Shown here in pieces: positions 37,230 through 46,875 of a stretch of DNA of 64,000 nucleotides (its first letter is position 1; each line of letters starts with the position of its first letter). This DNA is from Bifidobacterium sp. N4G05 (GTDB lineage: Bacteria > Actinomycetota > Actinomycetes > Actinomycetales > Bifidobacteriaceae): the NCBI RefSeq assembly GCF_002742445.1, contig NZ_NJNQ01000004.1, positions 62,001 to 126,000 of the forward strand, written 5' to 3'. Below the pieces are notes generated by a model, which had not been told where the DNA came from, ran no database searches, and worked only from the letters and a program-made list of their open reading frames with translations. The position numbers and the translations under genes were made by a program.

Positions 37230-39302
37230 TCAACGCGTGCGGAATGGCGCTTTCCTGATGTTCGCATGGCGATGGCGTGACTGCCCTGCATGCTTGTCGT
37301 GACGTCTGTCACGGCCGCCACGCTTGACTTCCGTATGACGGTCATAGCGTTTCGCATCCGAGGAACGCTCGTCATGCTTCTTGCCGTTGGAACGACGATC
37401 GTCGTCATATCGACGTTCGGCACGGGCTTCAGACTTGCGCTGCTTCTTGCTTGGCGCCCCCTGCTTTTTCGCAAGCTGCGCGGACTTCTTCTTTCCCAGC
37501 CCCCTGCGATTGTCGGTATTGCCGTAATCGCCGTCGTGCCTACGCTTGTTCGCCGTTTCGTGCTGTTCGTTGTCACTGCGCTGTTGCTCATGCAGGCGCG
37601 CGTACTTTTCACGACGCTTGTTGTTGCGCTTTTCCTCACGCTGTTCACGGTGTTCCTCCTGAATTTCAGGATGTTCCCAACGATGTTCACGCGCTTCGAA
37701 TTCGCGATTGTCACGACCTTCAAACTTGGCGGCACGGCGTTCCGCACGGTTCTTCTTCGGTTCGAACTTCTTCGCGCTGTCGTTACGTTCCTCACGCTGG
37801 TCGCGATCGCGACGATCCCTGCGTTCGGACTTAAACGGCTTGCCGCCCTTGTCTTTGCCGCGATCCTTGTTACGCCCGCCGGAACGGTTCGGCCTGCCGG
37901 AACGTTCGCCGTCGGCACCCCCCTTGCCGTTCTTCCTACGGCGCGGATTTCCTGCCGGTTGCGACTGCTCAAGTGTCCAGCCGAATACCGGCTCGGCCAC
38001 TTCACCTACGAGTTCCAACACTTCCGGCGAATCAGGGGTCACGTCAATCGGTTCGACCGTCAGTCCGGCCTCACGCATCATGCGACGGGTCCTGCGGCGC
38101 TGGTTCGGCAGAATGATGGTCACCACGTCACCGGAATGACCGGCTCGCGCGGTTCGTCCGGAACGATGCAGGAAGGATTTCGGATCTTCCGGCGGTTCGA
38201 CCTGCACCACGAGTTCCACACCGGAAACGTCAATGCCTCGCGCGGCCACATCGGTGGCCACCATAACGTTCACATCGCCGGAGTTGAAGGCGGCCAGATT
38301 GCGGTCACGCTGGTTCTGGCTCAGATTGCCGTGCAATTCAGCCGCAGGAATGCCGTTCTGCGTTAAATCCTTGGCAAGCTTCTGCGTCTGGAATTTGGTA
38401 CGGGTGAACAGAATGCGACGGCCCTTGCCGGAAGCGAGGGTGCGCACCAGCTCGTGACGGTCGCTCAGCGTGGTTTTGAACACATGGTGGGTCATCTCGT
38501 CAACGGTCGCCGTCGCGGAATCGACGCTATGCACCTTCGGATCGGACAGGAAGGTTTCCACCACTTCGTCCACGCCATGGTCGAGCGTGGCGGAAAACAG
38601 CATGATCTGCGCATCGAACGAAATCTGGCCGAGCAGTCGCTTGACGGGCGGAAGGAAGCCCATATCGGCCATTTCGTCGGCCTCATCAATAACCGCAACC
38701 TCAACCTTGTCCAAGGTGAGCGCGCCCTGTTCGATCAGATCCTCAAGACGACCAGGGCAGGCCACCACAATATCGGCACCGGCCTGAAGGTCACGGATCT
38801 GGCGGGCATAACGTACGCCGCCGTACACGGTGGTGGTGTTGATGCCGTATATCTGAGCAAGTGGCATCAGCACGTCGTTGATCTGGTTGGCAAGCTCACG
38901 GGTCGGAGCAAGCACCAAGCCACGCGGATGAGGCACGAAATCGTCGGCGCGACGCTCCTCGGCATGAGCCCGCTTCACACGATCAACCTCATGGCGGAAC
39001 TGGCTCATGGTCTCATATTCGCTGGCATCCACTTCACCCAGGCGAGCGACCAGCGGAATCGAGAACGCCAACGTCTTACCGGAACCGGTACGACCGCGGC
39101 CGAGAAGGTCTCGCCCAGCCAACGAATCGGGAAGCGTGTCGGCCTGAATCGGGAAAGCGGTTTTCTTGTCATCAGCCGCAAGCACGCGGACCAGTGGACC
39201 AGGAACGCCGAGTTCGGCGAACGTCAGCGGGCGTTCCTCTTCCTCGCCCATCGCTTCGGAAGCGGCTGCGAGGGTATCTTCATCAAAAACGGTATCGGGC
39301 AC
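37230..39302 (-). CDS. DEAD-box RNA helicase with long basic C-terminal tail
   Basis: A 690-residue ATP-dependent RNA helicase. Q motif region TFAELGVPGPLVRVL, motif I GRGRTGSGKT near residue 70, motif II VIDEADEMADMGF near 205, motif III SAT, and motif VI HRSGRTARAG near 385. After the core (about residue 440) comes a 250-residue disordered tail dominated by Arg, Lys, Glu, Asp and Gly, with RRDRRDRDQREE-like patches. Such tails bind RNA and promote condensates. Likely role in cold adaptation, rRNA maturation or mRNA decay. Confidence 0.95.
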   Translation of the reverse strand: MPDTVFDEDTLAAASEAMGEEEERPLTFAELGVPGPLVRVLAADDKKTAFPIQADTLPDSLAGRDLLGRGRTGSGKTLAFSIPLVARLGEVDASEYETMSQFRHEVDRVKRAHAEERRADDFVPHPRGLVLAPTRELANQINDVLMPLAQIYGINTTTVYGGVRYARQIRDLQAGADIVVACPGRLEDLIEQGALTLDKVEVAVIDEADEMADMGFLPPVKRLLGQISFDAQIMLFSATLDHGVDEVVETFLSDPKVHSVDSATATVDEMTHHVFKTTLSDRHELVRTLASGKGRRILFTRTKFQTQKLAKDLTQNGIPAAELHGNLSQNQRDRNLAAFNSGDVNVMVATDVAARGIDVSGVELVVQVEPPEDPKSFLHRSGRTARAGHSGDVVTIILPNQRRRTRRMMREAGLTVEPIDVTPDSPEVLELVGEVAEPVFGWTLEQSQPAGNPRRRKNGKGGADGERSGRPNRSGGRNKDRGKDKGGKPFKSERRDRRDRDQREERNDSAKKFEPKKNRAERRAAKFEGRDNREFEAREHRWEHPEIQEEHREQREEKRNNKRREKYARLHEQQRSDNEQHETANKRRHDGDYGNTDNRRGLGKKKSAQLAKKQGAPSKKQRKSEARAERRYDDDRRSNGKKHDERSSDAKRYDRHTEVKRGGRDRRHDKHAGQSRHRHANIRKAPFRTR

Positions 39303-39408
39303 AATGGCCTTTCATGTCAAATATTACGCACGTTGCGCAAACCTGATAACTGTAGCCTATGCCCGATACTTTTTCTTACGTTCCTTCAATCCTTCATATC
39401 CGTTATAT

Positions 39409-40119
39409 TCACGCCGGATTGCGGTTGATTTCGATATCGGTGACGGTCAGATTCGCTTCGTTGACCAGATTGAACAGAATCACTTCGGCCAGTTGGTTGG
39501 CACGCATGAAGGTATGCTGCTTTTCTTCCGAAACGTAGTCATGGCTGTCACGGTAGAACGGGGTGTCGATGCCACCTGGATAGACACCCACGATTTTCAC
39601 ACTGGTCCCCTTGTATGCGGCCTGCAAACTCTTGGTGTAGCCCTTCTCGCCCCACTTGGTGGCGCAGTACACGGATTCGTTGGGATTACCTCGCGTTGCC
39701 GCAGTAGACATGACGTTGGCGATTTTGAGATCCTGCTCACCATCCGCTTTCAGTGTTTCCACGCTCCACAACACCATGCCTTTCAGGCCCTTCAGACACT
39801 TGTCCACATCGGCCGCCTCGTATGCGGTCGGGACTTTGAACGAAGGCTGGCCGGCATTGTTGATCAGCAAATCGATATGACCGATTTTCGAGATTGCGGC
39901 AACAGAGTCCTTCACGAACGATTCGTCGGAAATATCGCCCACAAAAGCTCTGTATTCGTCGGCAGCAAAAGTCTTCGACAACTCCGCCTGGCGTGCGCCA
40001 TTGAAATCAATACCAGCAACGAACCATCCTTTGGCGATCAGCTGTCGAGTCAGCTCGTACCCCAATCCAAGCGCGGAACCGGTGACGATAGCGATTTTCT
40101 TTCCTGCTGCGGTACTCAT
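39409..40119 (-). CDS. Short-chain dehydrogenase/reductase
   Basis: A 236-residue SDR with GSALGLGYELTRQL near residue 11, DFNGARQAEL, NNAG near 88 and YCATKWGEKGY with the catalytic Tyr and Lys near 149-153. STAATRG holds the Ser. AAGGAG eight bases before ATG 40119 fixes the start, excluding the longer frame. Substrate unknown. Single gene between the DEAD-box helicase and the uracil permease genes. Confidence 0.9.
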   Translation of the reverse strand: MSTAAGKKIAIVTGSALGLGYELTRQLIAKGWFVAGIDFNGARQAELSKTFAADEYRAFVGDISDESFVKDSVAAISKIGHIDLLINNAGQPSFKVPTAYEAADVDKCLKGLKGMVLWSVETLKADGEQDLKIANVMSTAATRGNPNESVYCATKWGEKGYTKSLQAAYKGTSVKIVGVYPGGIDTPFYRDSHDYVSEEKQHTFMRANQLAEVILFNLVNEANLTVTDIEINRNPA

Positions 40120-40333
40120 ATGACGAACTCCTTCATTCAAAAAAGAACATAGCCCCTTTTTGCACCATCATAACCGTTCAGCCCCACATGAAGTCAAACG
40201 ATTGACGTTCTTAAAACCACACTCGAAAGCACCAGACAAGCAGAGCAAGAACTTTGAGCTCATTCTTCAGATTCGTATGTCCCGCACAGAAACTCATCGC
40301 AAATCTCATTAATCCCTTCTCCGTAGATGCAAA

Positions 40334-40366
40334 AGACGGCCACCGACAACAAGTCGACGGCCGTCT
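40334..40366 (-). terminator. Terminator downstream of the uracil permease gene
   Basis: On the minus strand AGACGGCC pairs with GGCCGTCT around an inner GTCGAC/GTCGGT stem and is followed by TTTTGC. Confidence 0.85.
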
Positions 40367-40411
40367 CATACCCCGTGTTTATTCAGGCTCTAGCACACAA
40401 AAACCTTTGCA

Positions 40412-41701
40412 TTACAGGATGTCAGGGTCGCTCTTGTCGATCGTGCCGGTGGCCTTGCCGATGGCCTTCAAGCCGTGGTAGGAGACGAGGATCACGATGG
40501 TGCCGATGGCGATGCCGTTGAAGGAAATGCCATTGAACGCGAACGCGAACTGTCCGATGGCGATGATCATGGTGATTGCGGCAACCATGATGTTCAGCGG
40601 CTTGTCGAAGTTGACCTTGTTCTCAACCCAAATACGGATGCCGACCATGCCGATCATGCCGTACAGCAGGGTGGTCACGCCACCGAGCACGCCAGCCGGA
40701 ATCGTGTTGATGATGGCACCGAACTTCGGACACAGGCTCAGCAGCAGTGCGAAACCAGCCGCACACCAGTAGGCTGCGGTGGAATACACCTTGGTGGCTG
40801 CCATCACGCCGATGTTCTCACCGTACGTGGTGGTGCCGGAACCGCCGCCGAAACCGGCGATGGTGGTGCCAAGACCGTCGGCGAACAGGGCGGTGCCGAT
40901 CTGGTCGTCATAATCGCGGCCGGTCATCTGGGAAACGGACTTGACGTGGCCGACGTTTTCGGCAACGAGCACGAGCACCACCGGAACGAACATCGGCAGA
41001 ATCGTGAAATCAACCTGCGGCAGGTGGAAAGTCGGCAGACCAACCCAAGCAGCCTTGCCGATGGCGGAGAAGTCAACCTGGCCACGAATGCAAGCGTATG
41101 CGTAACCGATGATCACACCGATCAGAATGTTGAGTCGGCCAAGCAGACCCTTGAACAGCACTGCTACCAGCAGCACGGCAGCCAAAGTCACGATAGCGGT
41201 ATCGGGAGCGACCTGGAAGTTGTTCCACACGCTCGGAGCCAGATTGAAACCGATGATGGCCACGATTGCACCGTTGACCACCGGCGGCATGATGATGTCA
41301 ATCCACTTGGCGCCCGCGAAGTGCACGAGCACACCGATCAGAGCCAGCAGCAAACCGGTGACGAGAATGCCGAAGGATGCGACGGCAATGCCCTTGTTCG
41401 CCGTGGTGACGGCGGTGATCGGGGCGATGAAGCCGAAGGACGAACCCAAGTAGCTCGGCAGCACGTTCTTGTTGATCAGCAGGAACAGTGCGGTCGACAT
41501 GGCCGTGAAGAACAAGGTGGTGGACGGGTCGAAACCAGTCAGAATCGGCACCAGGAACGTGGCGCCGAACATGGCGATGACGTGCTGCGCACCGATTTCG
41601 GCGGTGCGCGGCCACGTCAGGCGCTCGTCAGGCTCAACGACTTCGCCCGGCTTCAGCGTCTTGCCGTCACCGTGGACCTGCCACGTGAACAGATTGGACA
41701 T
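40412..41701 (-). CDS. Uracil permease (NCS2 family)
   Basis: A 429-residue, 14-segment nucleobase:cation symporter-2. GAQHVIAMFGATFLVPI near residue 37 contains the conserved QH, VAENVGHV near 240 contains the substrate-binding Glu of the NxS/xE region, and GFGGGSGTTTYGENIGVM near 280 matches the uracil-type motif. Uracil is the best substrate guess since the sequence follows UraA more than the xanthine permeases. AAGGAGA precedes the ATG. A CGCGGC/GCCGCG hairpin at 41726-41749 lies in the leader. Confidence 0.92.
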   Translation of the reverse strand: MSNLFTWQVHGDGKTLKPGEVVEPDERLTWPRTAEIGAQHVIAMFGATFLVPILTGFDPSTTLFFTAMSTALFLLINKNVLPSYLGSSFGFIAPITAVTTANKGIAVASFGILVTGLLLALIGVLVHFAGAKWIDIIMPPVVNGAIVAIIGFNLAPSVWNNFQVAPDTAIVTLAAVLLVAVLFKGLLGRLNILIGVIIGYAYACIRGQVDFSAIGKAAWVGLPTFHLPQVDFTILPMFVPVVLVLVAENVGHVKSVSQMTGRDYDDQIGTALFADGLGTTIAGFGGGSGTTTYGENIGVMAATKVYSTAAYWCAAGFALLLSLCPKFGAIINTIPAGVLGGVTTLLYGMIGMVGIRIWVENKVNFDKPLNIMVAAITMIIAIGQFAFAFNGISFNGIAIGTIVILVSYHGLKAIGKATGTIDKSDPDIL

Positions 41702-41861
41702 GCGATTGTCTCCTTAACTCTCTTGCGCGGCAAGCAAAAACGCGCCGCGTGTCACAGCCATTGTAGTGGGGCGTGGACACGGGCGCGTTGCGCACGCAAG
41801 ATGGGGGCATCAATCGTCGATATCAGCCAATCCGATCATGCAATCAACAGACCAACACACA

Positions 41862-42674
41862 TCACAGGTGACGGTCAACCGCATGAACAACGTCCACCAA
41901 ATCGCCATTCGACAGCACTGGACGCTTGAATTCACGCCAATCTTCGACCTTCACCACCCAACGATTTTCCGCCTCATCGAATACCGGCCGCGCGGTCTGT
42001 TCCCAACGGAACCGCTTATACGTACGCCCGGTCGCCGGATCACGGCGCGAATAATGGAAGCACGTACAATTAGTGATCTTCCATTCGTCGGACGCCGCAC
42101 GGTGCATGAATTCCTCGTCGGACAGGTCCTCCAAAGTGAGCATAAGCGCCAGCATGAGGTCGCCGTGACTGACCATCACCACGGATTCTGCGTCCGACTT
42201 GCGGTTCAGGGACGTGAGCAGATTATGCACGCGGTTTTCGGCCACATCGGCGATCGATTCGCCCGCCGGCGGACGCCAATACAGCGGATCAGTGTTCTTG
42301 AACATCCAGTTGCGCGCGTAATTGGTTTTGAAATCGTCTTTCGTGATGGTATTGATCTCACCCCAGGAGCGTTCGCGCAGCACGCGTGTCTCCTCCCATT
42401 TCGCCTTAGGCAGGGCCATCGTGGCAGCCGTCTCACGCGTGCGCACGTACGGCGAGACGAGGTAACGGTCGAACAACGGCTGCTGCGAGACCAGCCAGCG
42501 GCCGATGCAATCCGCCTGCTTGCGGCCGGTGGCCGTAAGCCTCCACGAACGGTCGGGCACGGTGACGTTGTCCTGCGTATACAGCGAGTTGTCACCTTGT
42601 TCACCGGCACTGATAATCACGTTCGCTTCGGATTCGCCATGTCGAATCACATACAAATCAAGGGGCATTCCCAT
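41862..42674 (-). CDS. Histidine phosphatase superfamily protein
   Basis: A 270-residue protein of the phosphoglycerate-mutase-like branch. The phosphohistidine motif VIRHGESEAN is near residue 9, the second Arg in SPYVRTRETA near 77, the Glu in LRERSWGEI and the second His in VMVSHGD near 160. It is longer than cofactor-dependent mutases of the short type and the C-terminal 80 residues are distinct. A phosphatase acting on a small phosphorylated metabolite is likely; substrate not predictable. Confidence 0.85.
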   Translation of the reverse strand: MGMPLDLYVIRHGESEANVIISAGEQGDNSLYTQDNVTVPDRSWRLTATGRKQADCIGRWLVSQQPLFDRYLVSPYVRTRETAATMALPKAKWEETRVLRERSWGEINTITKDDFKTNYARNWMFKNTDPLYWRPPAGESIADVAENRVHNLLTSLNRKSDAESVVMVSHGDLMLALMLTLEDLSDEEFMHRAASDEWKITNCTCFHYSRRDPATGRTYKRFRWEQTARPVFDEAENRWVVKVEDWREFKRPVLSNGDLVDVVHAVDRHL

Positions 42675-42898
42675 AATATTTCTTTCCTTTTTCTACTTAC
42701 CTCACGCGCTTCGTAATTCGCTATCCGCGCGTATCGTCATCGAATTGTTTCCACCGTAGCTGATTTGCAAGGATTTCGCACATCAAAGCACGCTGATTTA
42801 TGCGATTTGTGCACGGAAATTCGCGTTCAGGTTACTTGCGATTCACTTGCGCCACATGCAACGAGACAATGCAGACGTAATCACGACCGATCAACCGT

Positions 42899-43645
42899 TT
42901 ATTCCGGCCAAATGCCGGTTTGCGAGTATTTTTTGCGATACTCCCCCGGCGTCATGCCGCTATGTTTCTTGAAGACTTTCGTGAAATGGCTTTGCGACCG
43001 GTATGCGAGGATCTGCGCGATCTCATTGAAGCTGTATTCCGAATATTTCAGCATGTTTTCGGCGGCTTCCATACGTTTGTCGGTAATGTATTGCGACAAT
43101 GACGTTCCCGTTTCGCGTGCGAACAGTTCCGACAGATACGTGGGATTCAAATGCACGTGCTGTGCCAGAATCGCGACGGTGATTTTCTCATGCAGATGGT
43201 AGTGGATGTAGTCCATGCATTCGTTGACGGCTTTGGAATGGGTGTCGGTTTTCTGCATGTCGGCCATGGCCCAAGTAAAGAAGGTCATCATGTCGGTGTG
43301 CAGTCGGCGCACGTCTTCCGGAGTCTTGCAATTGTCAAGATCCTGAATGTACAGATCGGAAGCGTTGTAGGCGTCTTCCTCGTCCATGCCACCTTCGATG
43401 GCGAAACGCGTGGCCAAGGTAATGGTGGTAACGAAACGGTATTTCGCGTTTTTGAGTGGATCGTCCGACAGATGGCCGTATAGTCCAGAATCCCACAGTT
43501 TCGCGCTTTCCGAAATGGCATTGACGTCGCCGGCGCGCATCATGTCATACTGTTTCATTTCCTCAACGTAGCGATGGTGGCGTACCCGATCCTCACGCGA
43601 AAGAAAGTCCAGGTACCCCAGTTTCGCCTCATCGACAATCGCCAT
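42899..43645 (-). CDS. AraC-family transcriptional regulator
   Basis: A 248-residue regulator. The C-terminal 100 residues are the double helix-turn-helix of AraC/XylS proteins (ILAQHVHLNPTYLSELFARE, then IAQILAYRSQSHFTKVFKK and GMTPGEYRKKY). The N-terminal 140 residues are helical with no recognised effector domain and no cupin pattern, resembling the small AraC proteins with YSIRK-like helices. It stands upstream of the histidine phosphatase gene and downstream of the TauE/SafE gene; its target cannot be told. Confidence 0.92.
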   Translation of the reverse strand: MAIVDEAKLGYLDFLSREDRVRHHRYVEEMKQYDMMRAGDVNAISESAKLWDSGLYGHLSDDPLKNAKYRFVTTITLATRFAIEGGMDEEDAYNASDLYIQDLDNCKTPEDVRRLHTDMMTFFTWAMADMQKTDTHSKAVNECMDYIHYHLHEKITVAILAQHVHLNPTYLSELFARETGTSLSQYITDKRMEAAENMLKYSEYSFNEIAQILAYRSQSHFTKVFKKHSGMTPGEYRKKYSQTGIWPE

Positions 43646-43719
43646 TATTCCCCTGCCGTTTTGTACCTATCTTTCTTTCAAGGATATCGCCATTGCACAC
43701 AAAAACCGATCTATTTTGC

Positions 43720-44559
43720 TTAGAAGTAGGTGGACCAGCCGAGTTTGACGGCAAGGATGATGCCGGTCAGCACGGCGGCGGCACGCATGATGTTCTCCGG
43801 AATATGGCGGGTGACGGGCGGTGCGATCGCACTGCCGATGGTACAGCCGAGGCACATCATGATGGCGAACGGCCAATACACGGATCCACGAATGATGAAC
43901 ATGATTGCGGCGGAAATGTTCGCACCGAAGCCAACCACGGTTTTCAACGCGTTGATCTGATGGAACGGGCCGATCTTACCCAAATCCAGGATCGCCAAGG
44001 CAAGCGTGCCCGCTGCCGCGCCGAAATAGCCGGAATAGACGCCGACGAAACTCACGCCGACCCACAGCCACCACGGATCGTTGCGCAACGTGCCGCTTGC
44101 GGTTTTGCTGGCGATCCGCGTGGCTAGTTCGCCTTGATGCGATTGCGGCAGCGCCTGCGCCACGGCGTCGCGCGCGGCCGCCTTCTTCCGTGGGTTGAGC
44201 GCGATGATGATCGCGCTGAACAGGATAAGCGGCGGTACCGCGAATTCGAAGACCTTCGCCGGCAGTTCCAACAGCAACAGCCCGCCGATGATGCCGCCGA
44301 CCAATCCGATGCAGGCATAGACGGCCACGCGCGTGCCTTGGCCTTTAAGCTCCTTTCGGGCGGAAAGCAGTCCGCCGATGCCCGTACCGCACACGCCCAC
44401 CGTGTTCGTGGTGTTGGACAGCACAGGCGGAATGCCGAACGCCAGCAACGCCGGATAGGAGATCAGAGAGGATGCGCCGACCGCGTATCCAACGAATCCT
44501 GCACCGACGCCGGCTGCGAGCACCAGCAGCAATGTGGTGATGGACACTCCCGCGATCAT
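43720..44559 (-). CDS. Sulfite exporter TauE/SafE family protein
   Basis: A 279-residue membrane protein with about eight segments in two repeats: GAGFVGYAVGASSLISYPALLAFG near residue 25 (in two blocks) and VGVYSGYFGAAAGTLALAI near 165, the repeated G-hydrophobic-G motif of the TauE/SafE family. Substrates of the family include sulfite, sulfoacetate and other organosulfur anions. The start at 44559 is supported by GGGAG eight bases upstream. Followed by the AraC-type regulator gene. Confidence 0.88.
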   Translation of the reverse strand: MIAGVSITTLLLVLAAGVGAGFVGYAVGASSLISYPALLAFGIPPVLSNTTNTVGVCGTGIGGLLSARKELKGQGTRVAVYACIGLVGGIIGGLLLLELPAKVFEFAVPPLILFSAIIIALNPRKKAAARDAVAQALPQSHQGELATRIASKTASGTLRNDPWWLWVGVSFVGVYSGYFGAAAGTLALAILDLGKIGPFHQINALKTVVGFGANISAAIMFIIRGSVYWPFAIMMCLGCTIGSAIAPPVTRHIPENIMRAAAVLTGIILAVKLGWSTYF

Positions 44560-44594
44560 GGCCGTTACTCCCGATTCCCCGACTGATATGACAA

Positions 44595-44624
44595 CGGGAG
44601 CCAAGCGTAATGGCTTGGCTCCCG
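44595..44624 (-). terminator. Stem-loop downstream of the ECF S-component gene
   Basis: CGGGAGCCAAGC pairs with its complement across a 6-nt loop (44595-44606 with 44613-44624), between the S-component stop and the TauE start. Confidence 0.75.
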
Positions 44625-44679
44625 AAAATACCTGTTTTGTTCAGAACGTGGCTGACTGCCGCGTTTGGACTATCGTTGT

Positions 44680-45276
44680 TCAGTGATTGCGCTTGGCGAT
44701 CAGCGACTCGGTCCAGTAGGCGGCGAGCGGGATCAGAGCCCACTGTAAGGCGAGTCCCGGCAGACCGGCGGCCAGGTCGCTCGTCCATGTTGCGGCGACC
44801 GTCTTGCTTGAGCCGAACGCGAACACAGCGATCGCAGTGGCTGCGGTCAGCACCACACGGCCGGCCAGCTGGACGATGACCACCTTCACCAGACTCGGCA
44901 GCTTGACCTCACGCAACAGACCGGCCACAAGACCATACGCGAACAATTCCACCATCATCAGCGGCAGCATCGCCAGCATCGGCATGCCGGACAGCAGGAA
45001 GCTGGCGAGCGGCGCGGCGGCTCCGGCGATGGCGCCAGCGGCAGGACCGGCGATCAGGCCGACGAAGATGATCGGCAGATGCATCGGCAGGAACGCGACG
45101 CCAAGCATGGTGCCCTGCCCGGAAACGGCACCGATGACATGGAACAGCTGCGGCAATGCTACCGCGGCCACAATGGCCAGCACAGTGGCCGCGGCTTTGA
45201 TGCTCAGGCTCAGCTTCGGCAGGTCGGCACGACGCAAGGCGCGCACGGACATGGTTGCGGAATCAGACATATTCAT
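44680..45276 (-). CDS. ECF transporter substrate-binding (S) component
   Basis: A 198-residue integral membrane protein with about six segments, the size and pattern of an S-component of energy-coupling-factor vitamin importers. LPMHLPIIFVGLIAGPAAG and the following APLASFLLSGMP stretch are the usual features of one S-component subgroup. No ATPase or T-component genes lie here, so it would use a shared ECF module coded elsewhere (group II). Substrate unknown. It is the last gene of an operon with a DUF362-like protein and a P-loop kinase. Confidence 0.82.
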   Translation of the reverse strand: MNMSDSATMSVRALRRADLPKLSLSIKAAATVLAIVAAVALPQLFHVIGAVSGQGTMLGVAFLPMHLPIIFVGLIAGPAAGAIAGAAAPLASFLLSGMPMLAMLPLMMVELFAYGLVAGLLREVKLPSLVKVVIVQLAGRVVLTAATAIAVFAFGSSKTVAATWTSDLAAGLPGLALQWALIPLAAYWTESLIAKRNH

Positions 45277-45307
45277 TCTCCTTTTGTTTTCTTCTCTTCA
45301 ATGGTCG

Positions 45308-45904
45308 TCATACGTTATCCGGCGATGCAGTGTCGACAATCATGTCGGCAGCCGATTCGGTTCCGGTCTCTTCGAAATAACGGTTTTCCAACGGAATCCA
45401 CTCATCGACGAATCGTCGCAGCATGCGCGGATTACGTTGCTCGAGCCGACGCAGTTGCTCAGCAGGCGTAATCGCAAGGCAGATCATGCAATCGTAGTAC
45501 CCGCGCAGATCGGGATGCATGCTGTAGCTGCCTTCCACGATGGTCAGACGTGCCGGTTCGACGGTACGAGAGGCCGCAAAATCGCCCGCACGACAATCCC
45601 ATGGACGGTATTGCGCGGTTTTTCCGGCGAGAAGCGGCGCCAATACTTCCATTTCGAACCGTTCGCGGTCCACGTTCCCGCCGGGCTGCGCGAATCGTTC
45701 CGTCGTGCGCTGCTCGGGACGTAGAAAAAAATCGTCCATATGCAGCACGTTGCCGCCGAAACGCTTGTTGACGGTTGCGGCGAGCGTGGTTTTGCCGGAT
45801 GCGCACGGCCCGTCTATGGCAACGAACACATGGTCGCGTTCGGCAAGCAGCGCTTCGATATGGGCGATTGCGACACCACCGGTTCCCGCTGGTTTCGTGG
45901 TCAT
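45308..45904 (-). CDS. P-loop nucleoside kinase-like protein (uridine kinase family)
   Basis: A 198-residue NTPase. Walker A GPCASGKTTLA near residue 30, the acceptor-region DDFFLRP near 57 typical of uridine kinase-like proteins, and IVEGSYSMHP near 125. The last 50 residues contain RLEQRNPRMLRRF and a terminal helix. The start at 45904 lies 11 nt after the stop of the DUF362-like gene, without a clear ribosome binding site, so coupling is likely. It may phosphorylate the compound imported by the S-component next to it; this is inference. Confidence 0.8.
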   Translation of the reverse strand: MTTKPAGTGGVAIAHIEALLAERDHVFVAIDGPCASGKTTLAATVNKRFGGNVLHMDDFFLRPEQRTTERFAQPGGNVDRERFEMEVLAPLLAGKTAQYRPWDCRAGDFAASRTVEPARLTIVEGSYSMHPDLRGYYDCMICLAITPAEQLRRLEQRNPRMLRRFVDEWIPLENRYFEETGTESAADMIVDTASPDNV

Positions 45905-45915
45905 TGCGGACACTG

Positions 45916-46833
45916 TCAGCCGAGCACGGTCAGCCGGTACGAGCGTGAACCGATGCCGAGCTCTTCGGCGTATTCGAGCGTGTGTTCGCCGTGGCGGGAA
46001 GCGATGCGTTCGGTGACGGAAGCTCCGTCGGGGGCAACGTGGATAAGGTCCACGCATGCCTGATCGAGCGCCACCGGGTCAAGCGATGACAACACGCCGA
46101 TATCGTGCATGTCCGGTTCGGATGGGGTGGGGAAGCAGTCGCAGTCCACGGACAGGCGGTTCATGACGTTCAGATACATCATGTTGCCATGCATGTGGCT
46201 GATCACTGCTTCGTCGGCTTCAGCCATCGATTCGAGGAAGTCATCTTGGTCGGCTTCCACCCAGCGGTCGGTGGCCACGCCCGCGGAATGGATCCAGCGT
46301 TTGCCGTTCGACGATGCGATGCCGATGGACACGTTTTTGAGCGCGCCACCGAAGCCGCCCATCGGATGCCCCTTGAAATGCGAGAGCACGAAAATGGAAT
46401 CATAGTCGTCGATATGCTTGCCGACGATGTCATAAGCGATATGACGGTGCTTGGCTACCGGAATTTCGATTTCACCGCCCATGTCCATGATTTGGATCGG
46501 TGCGATATCCGCGTATCCACGTTCCTTGAACACGGCAAGGCTTTTCTCAGGCGTCTCGCGATTGCCGTCATATGCCGTGGCGCATTCAACCAATGTTCCA
46601 CCAATCTCCTGCACCAAATCCTTGACCAGCGCAGGATTCAGATTATTGGATTTTTCGGATTCTCCGGAATGGATTTTGATGGCGACCTTACCTTCCGTCT
46701 TGGCTCCCAACGCATGGTACGCGACAACCAGGCTTTCCGGCGTAATCACGGGAGTGAAGAACACCTCGGGAGCCGACGCATCATCTGTACGATGCTCCAA
46801 TTCCTGCGCTTTCGCAATATCGAAATCAGTCAT
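45916..46833 (-). CDS. DUF362 domain protein without ferredoxin domain
   Basis: A 305-residue protein of the DUF362 family: GKVAIKIHSGESEKSN near residue 48, DSIFVLSHFKGHPMGGFGGALKN near 145 in two blocks, and SSLDPVALDQACVDLI near 255. Many DUF362 proteins carry C-terminal 4Fe-4S motifs; here only scattered Cys (VECAT, DCDCF) exist, so no cluster is evident. Function unknown. First gene of the operon; GAGGAGG precedes the ATG, and the promoter with a palindromic operator is at 46876-46906. Confidence 0.85.
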   Translation of the reverse strand: MTDFDIAKAQELEHRTDDASAPEVFFTPVITPESLVVAYHALGAKTEGKVAIKIHSGESEKSNNLNPALVKDLVQEIGGTLVECATAYDGNRETPEKSLAVFKERGYADIAPIQIMDMGGEIEIPVAKHRHIAYDIVGKHIDDYDSIFVLSHFKGHPMGGFGGALKNVSIGIASSNGKRWIHSAGVATDRWVEADQDDFLESMAEADEAVISHMHGNMMYLNVMNRLSVDCDCFPTPSEPDMHDIGVLSSLDPVALDQACVDLIHVAPDGASVTERIASRHGEHTLEYAEELGIGSRSYRLTVLG

Positions 46834-46875
46834 AATCCTCCTCGATTCTGCTCACTTCAGCATAACCGATTTCAG

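Noticed and set aside
37290..38366. Hydrophobic frame opposite the helicase tail
   Set aside because: The hydrophobic Leu/Val/Thr runs are the reverse complement of Arg/Lys/Glu codons of the charged tail.
40475..41929. Long open frame (484 codons) opposite the uracil permease gene
   Set aside because: Antisense shadow of a certain transporter gene; the product is hydrophilic and repetitive in His, Asp and Gly without any motif.
45904..46057. N-terminal extension of the P-loop kinase gene to 46057
   Set aside because: The extension lies inside the DUF362-like gene, is Arg-rich as expected of an out-of-frame reading, and homologous kinases start near the ATG at 45904.
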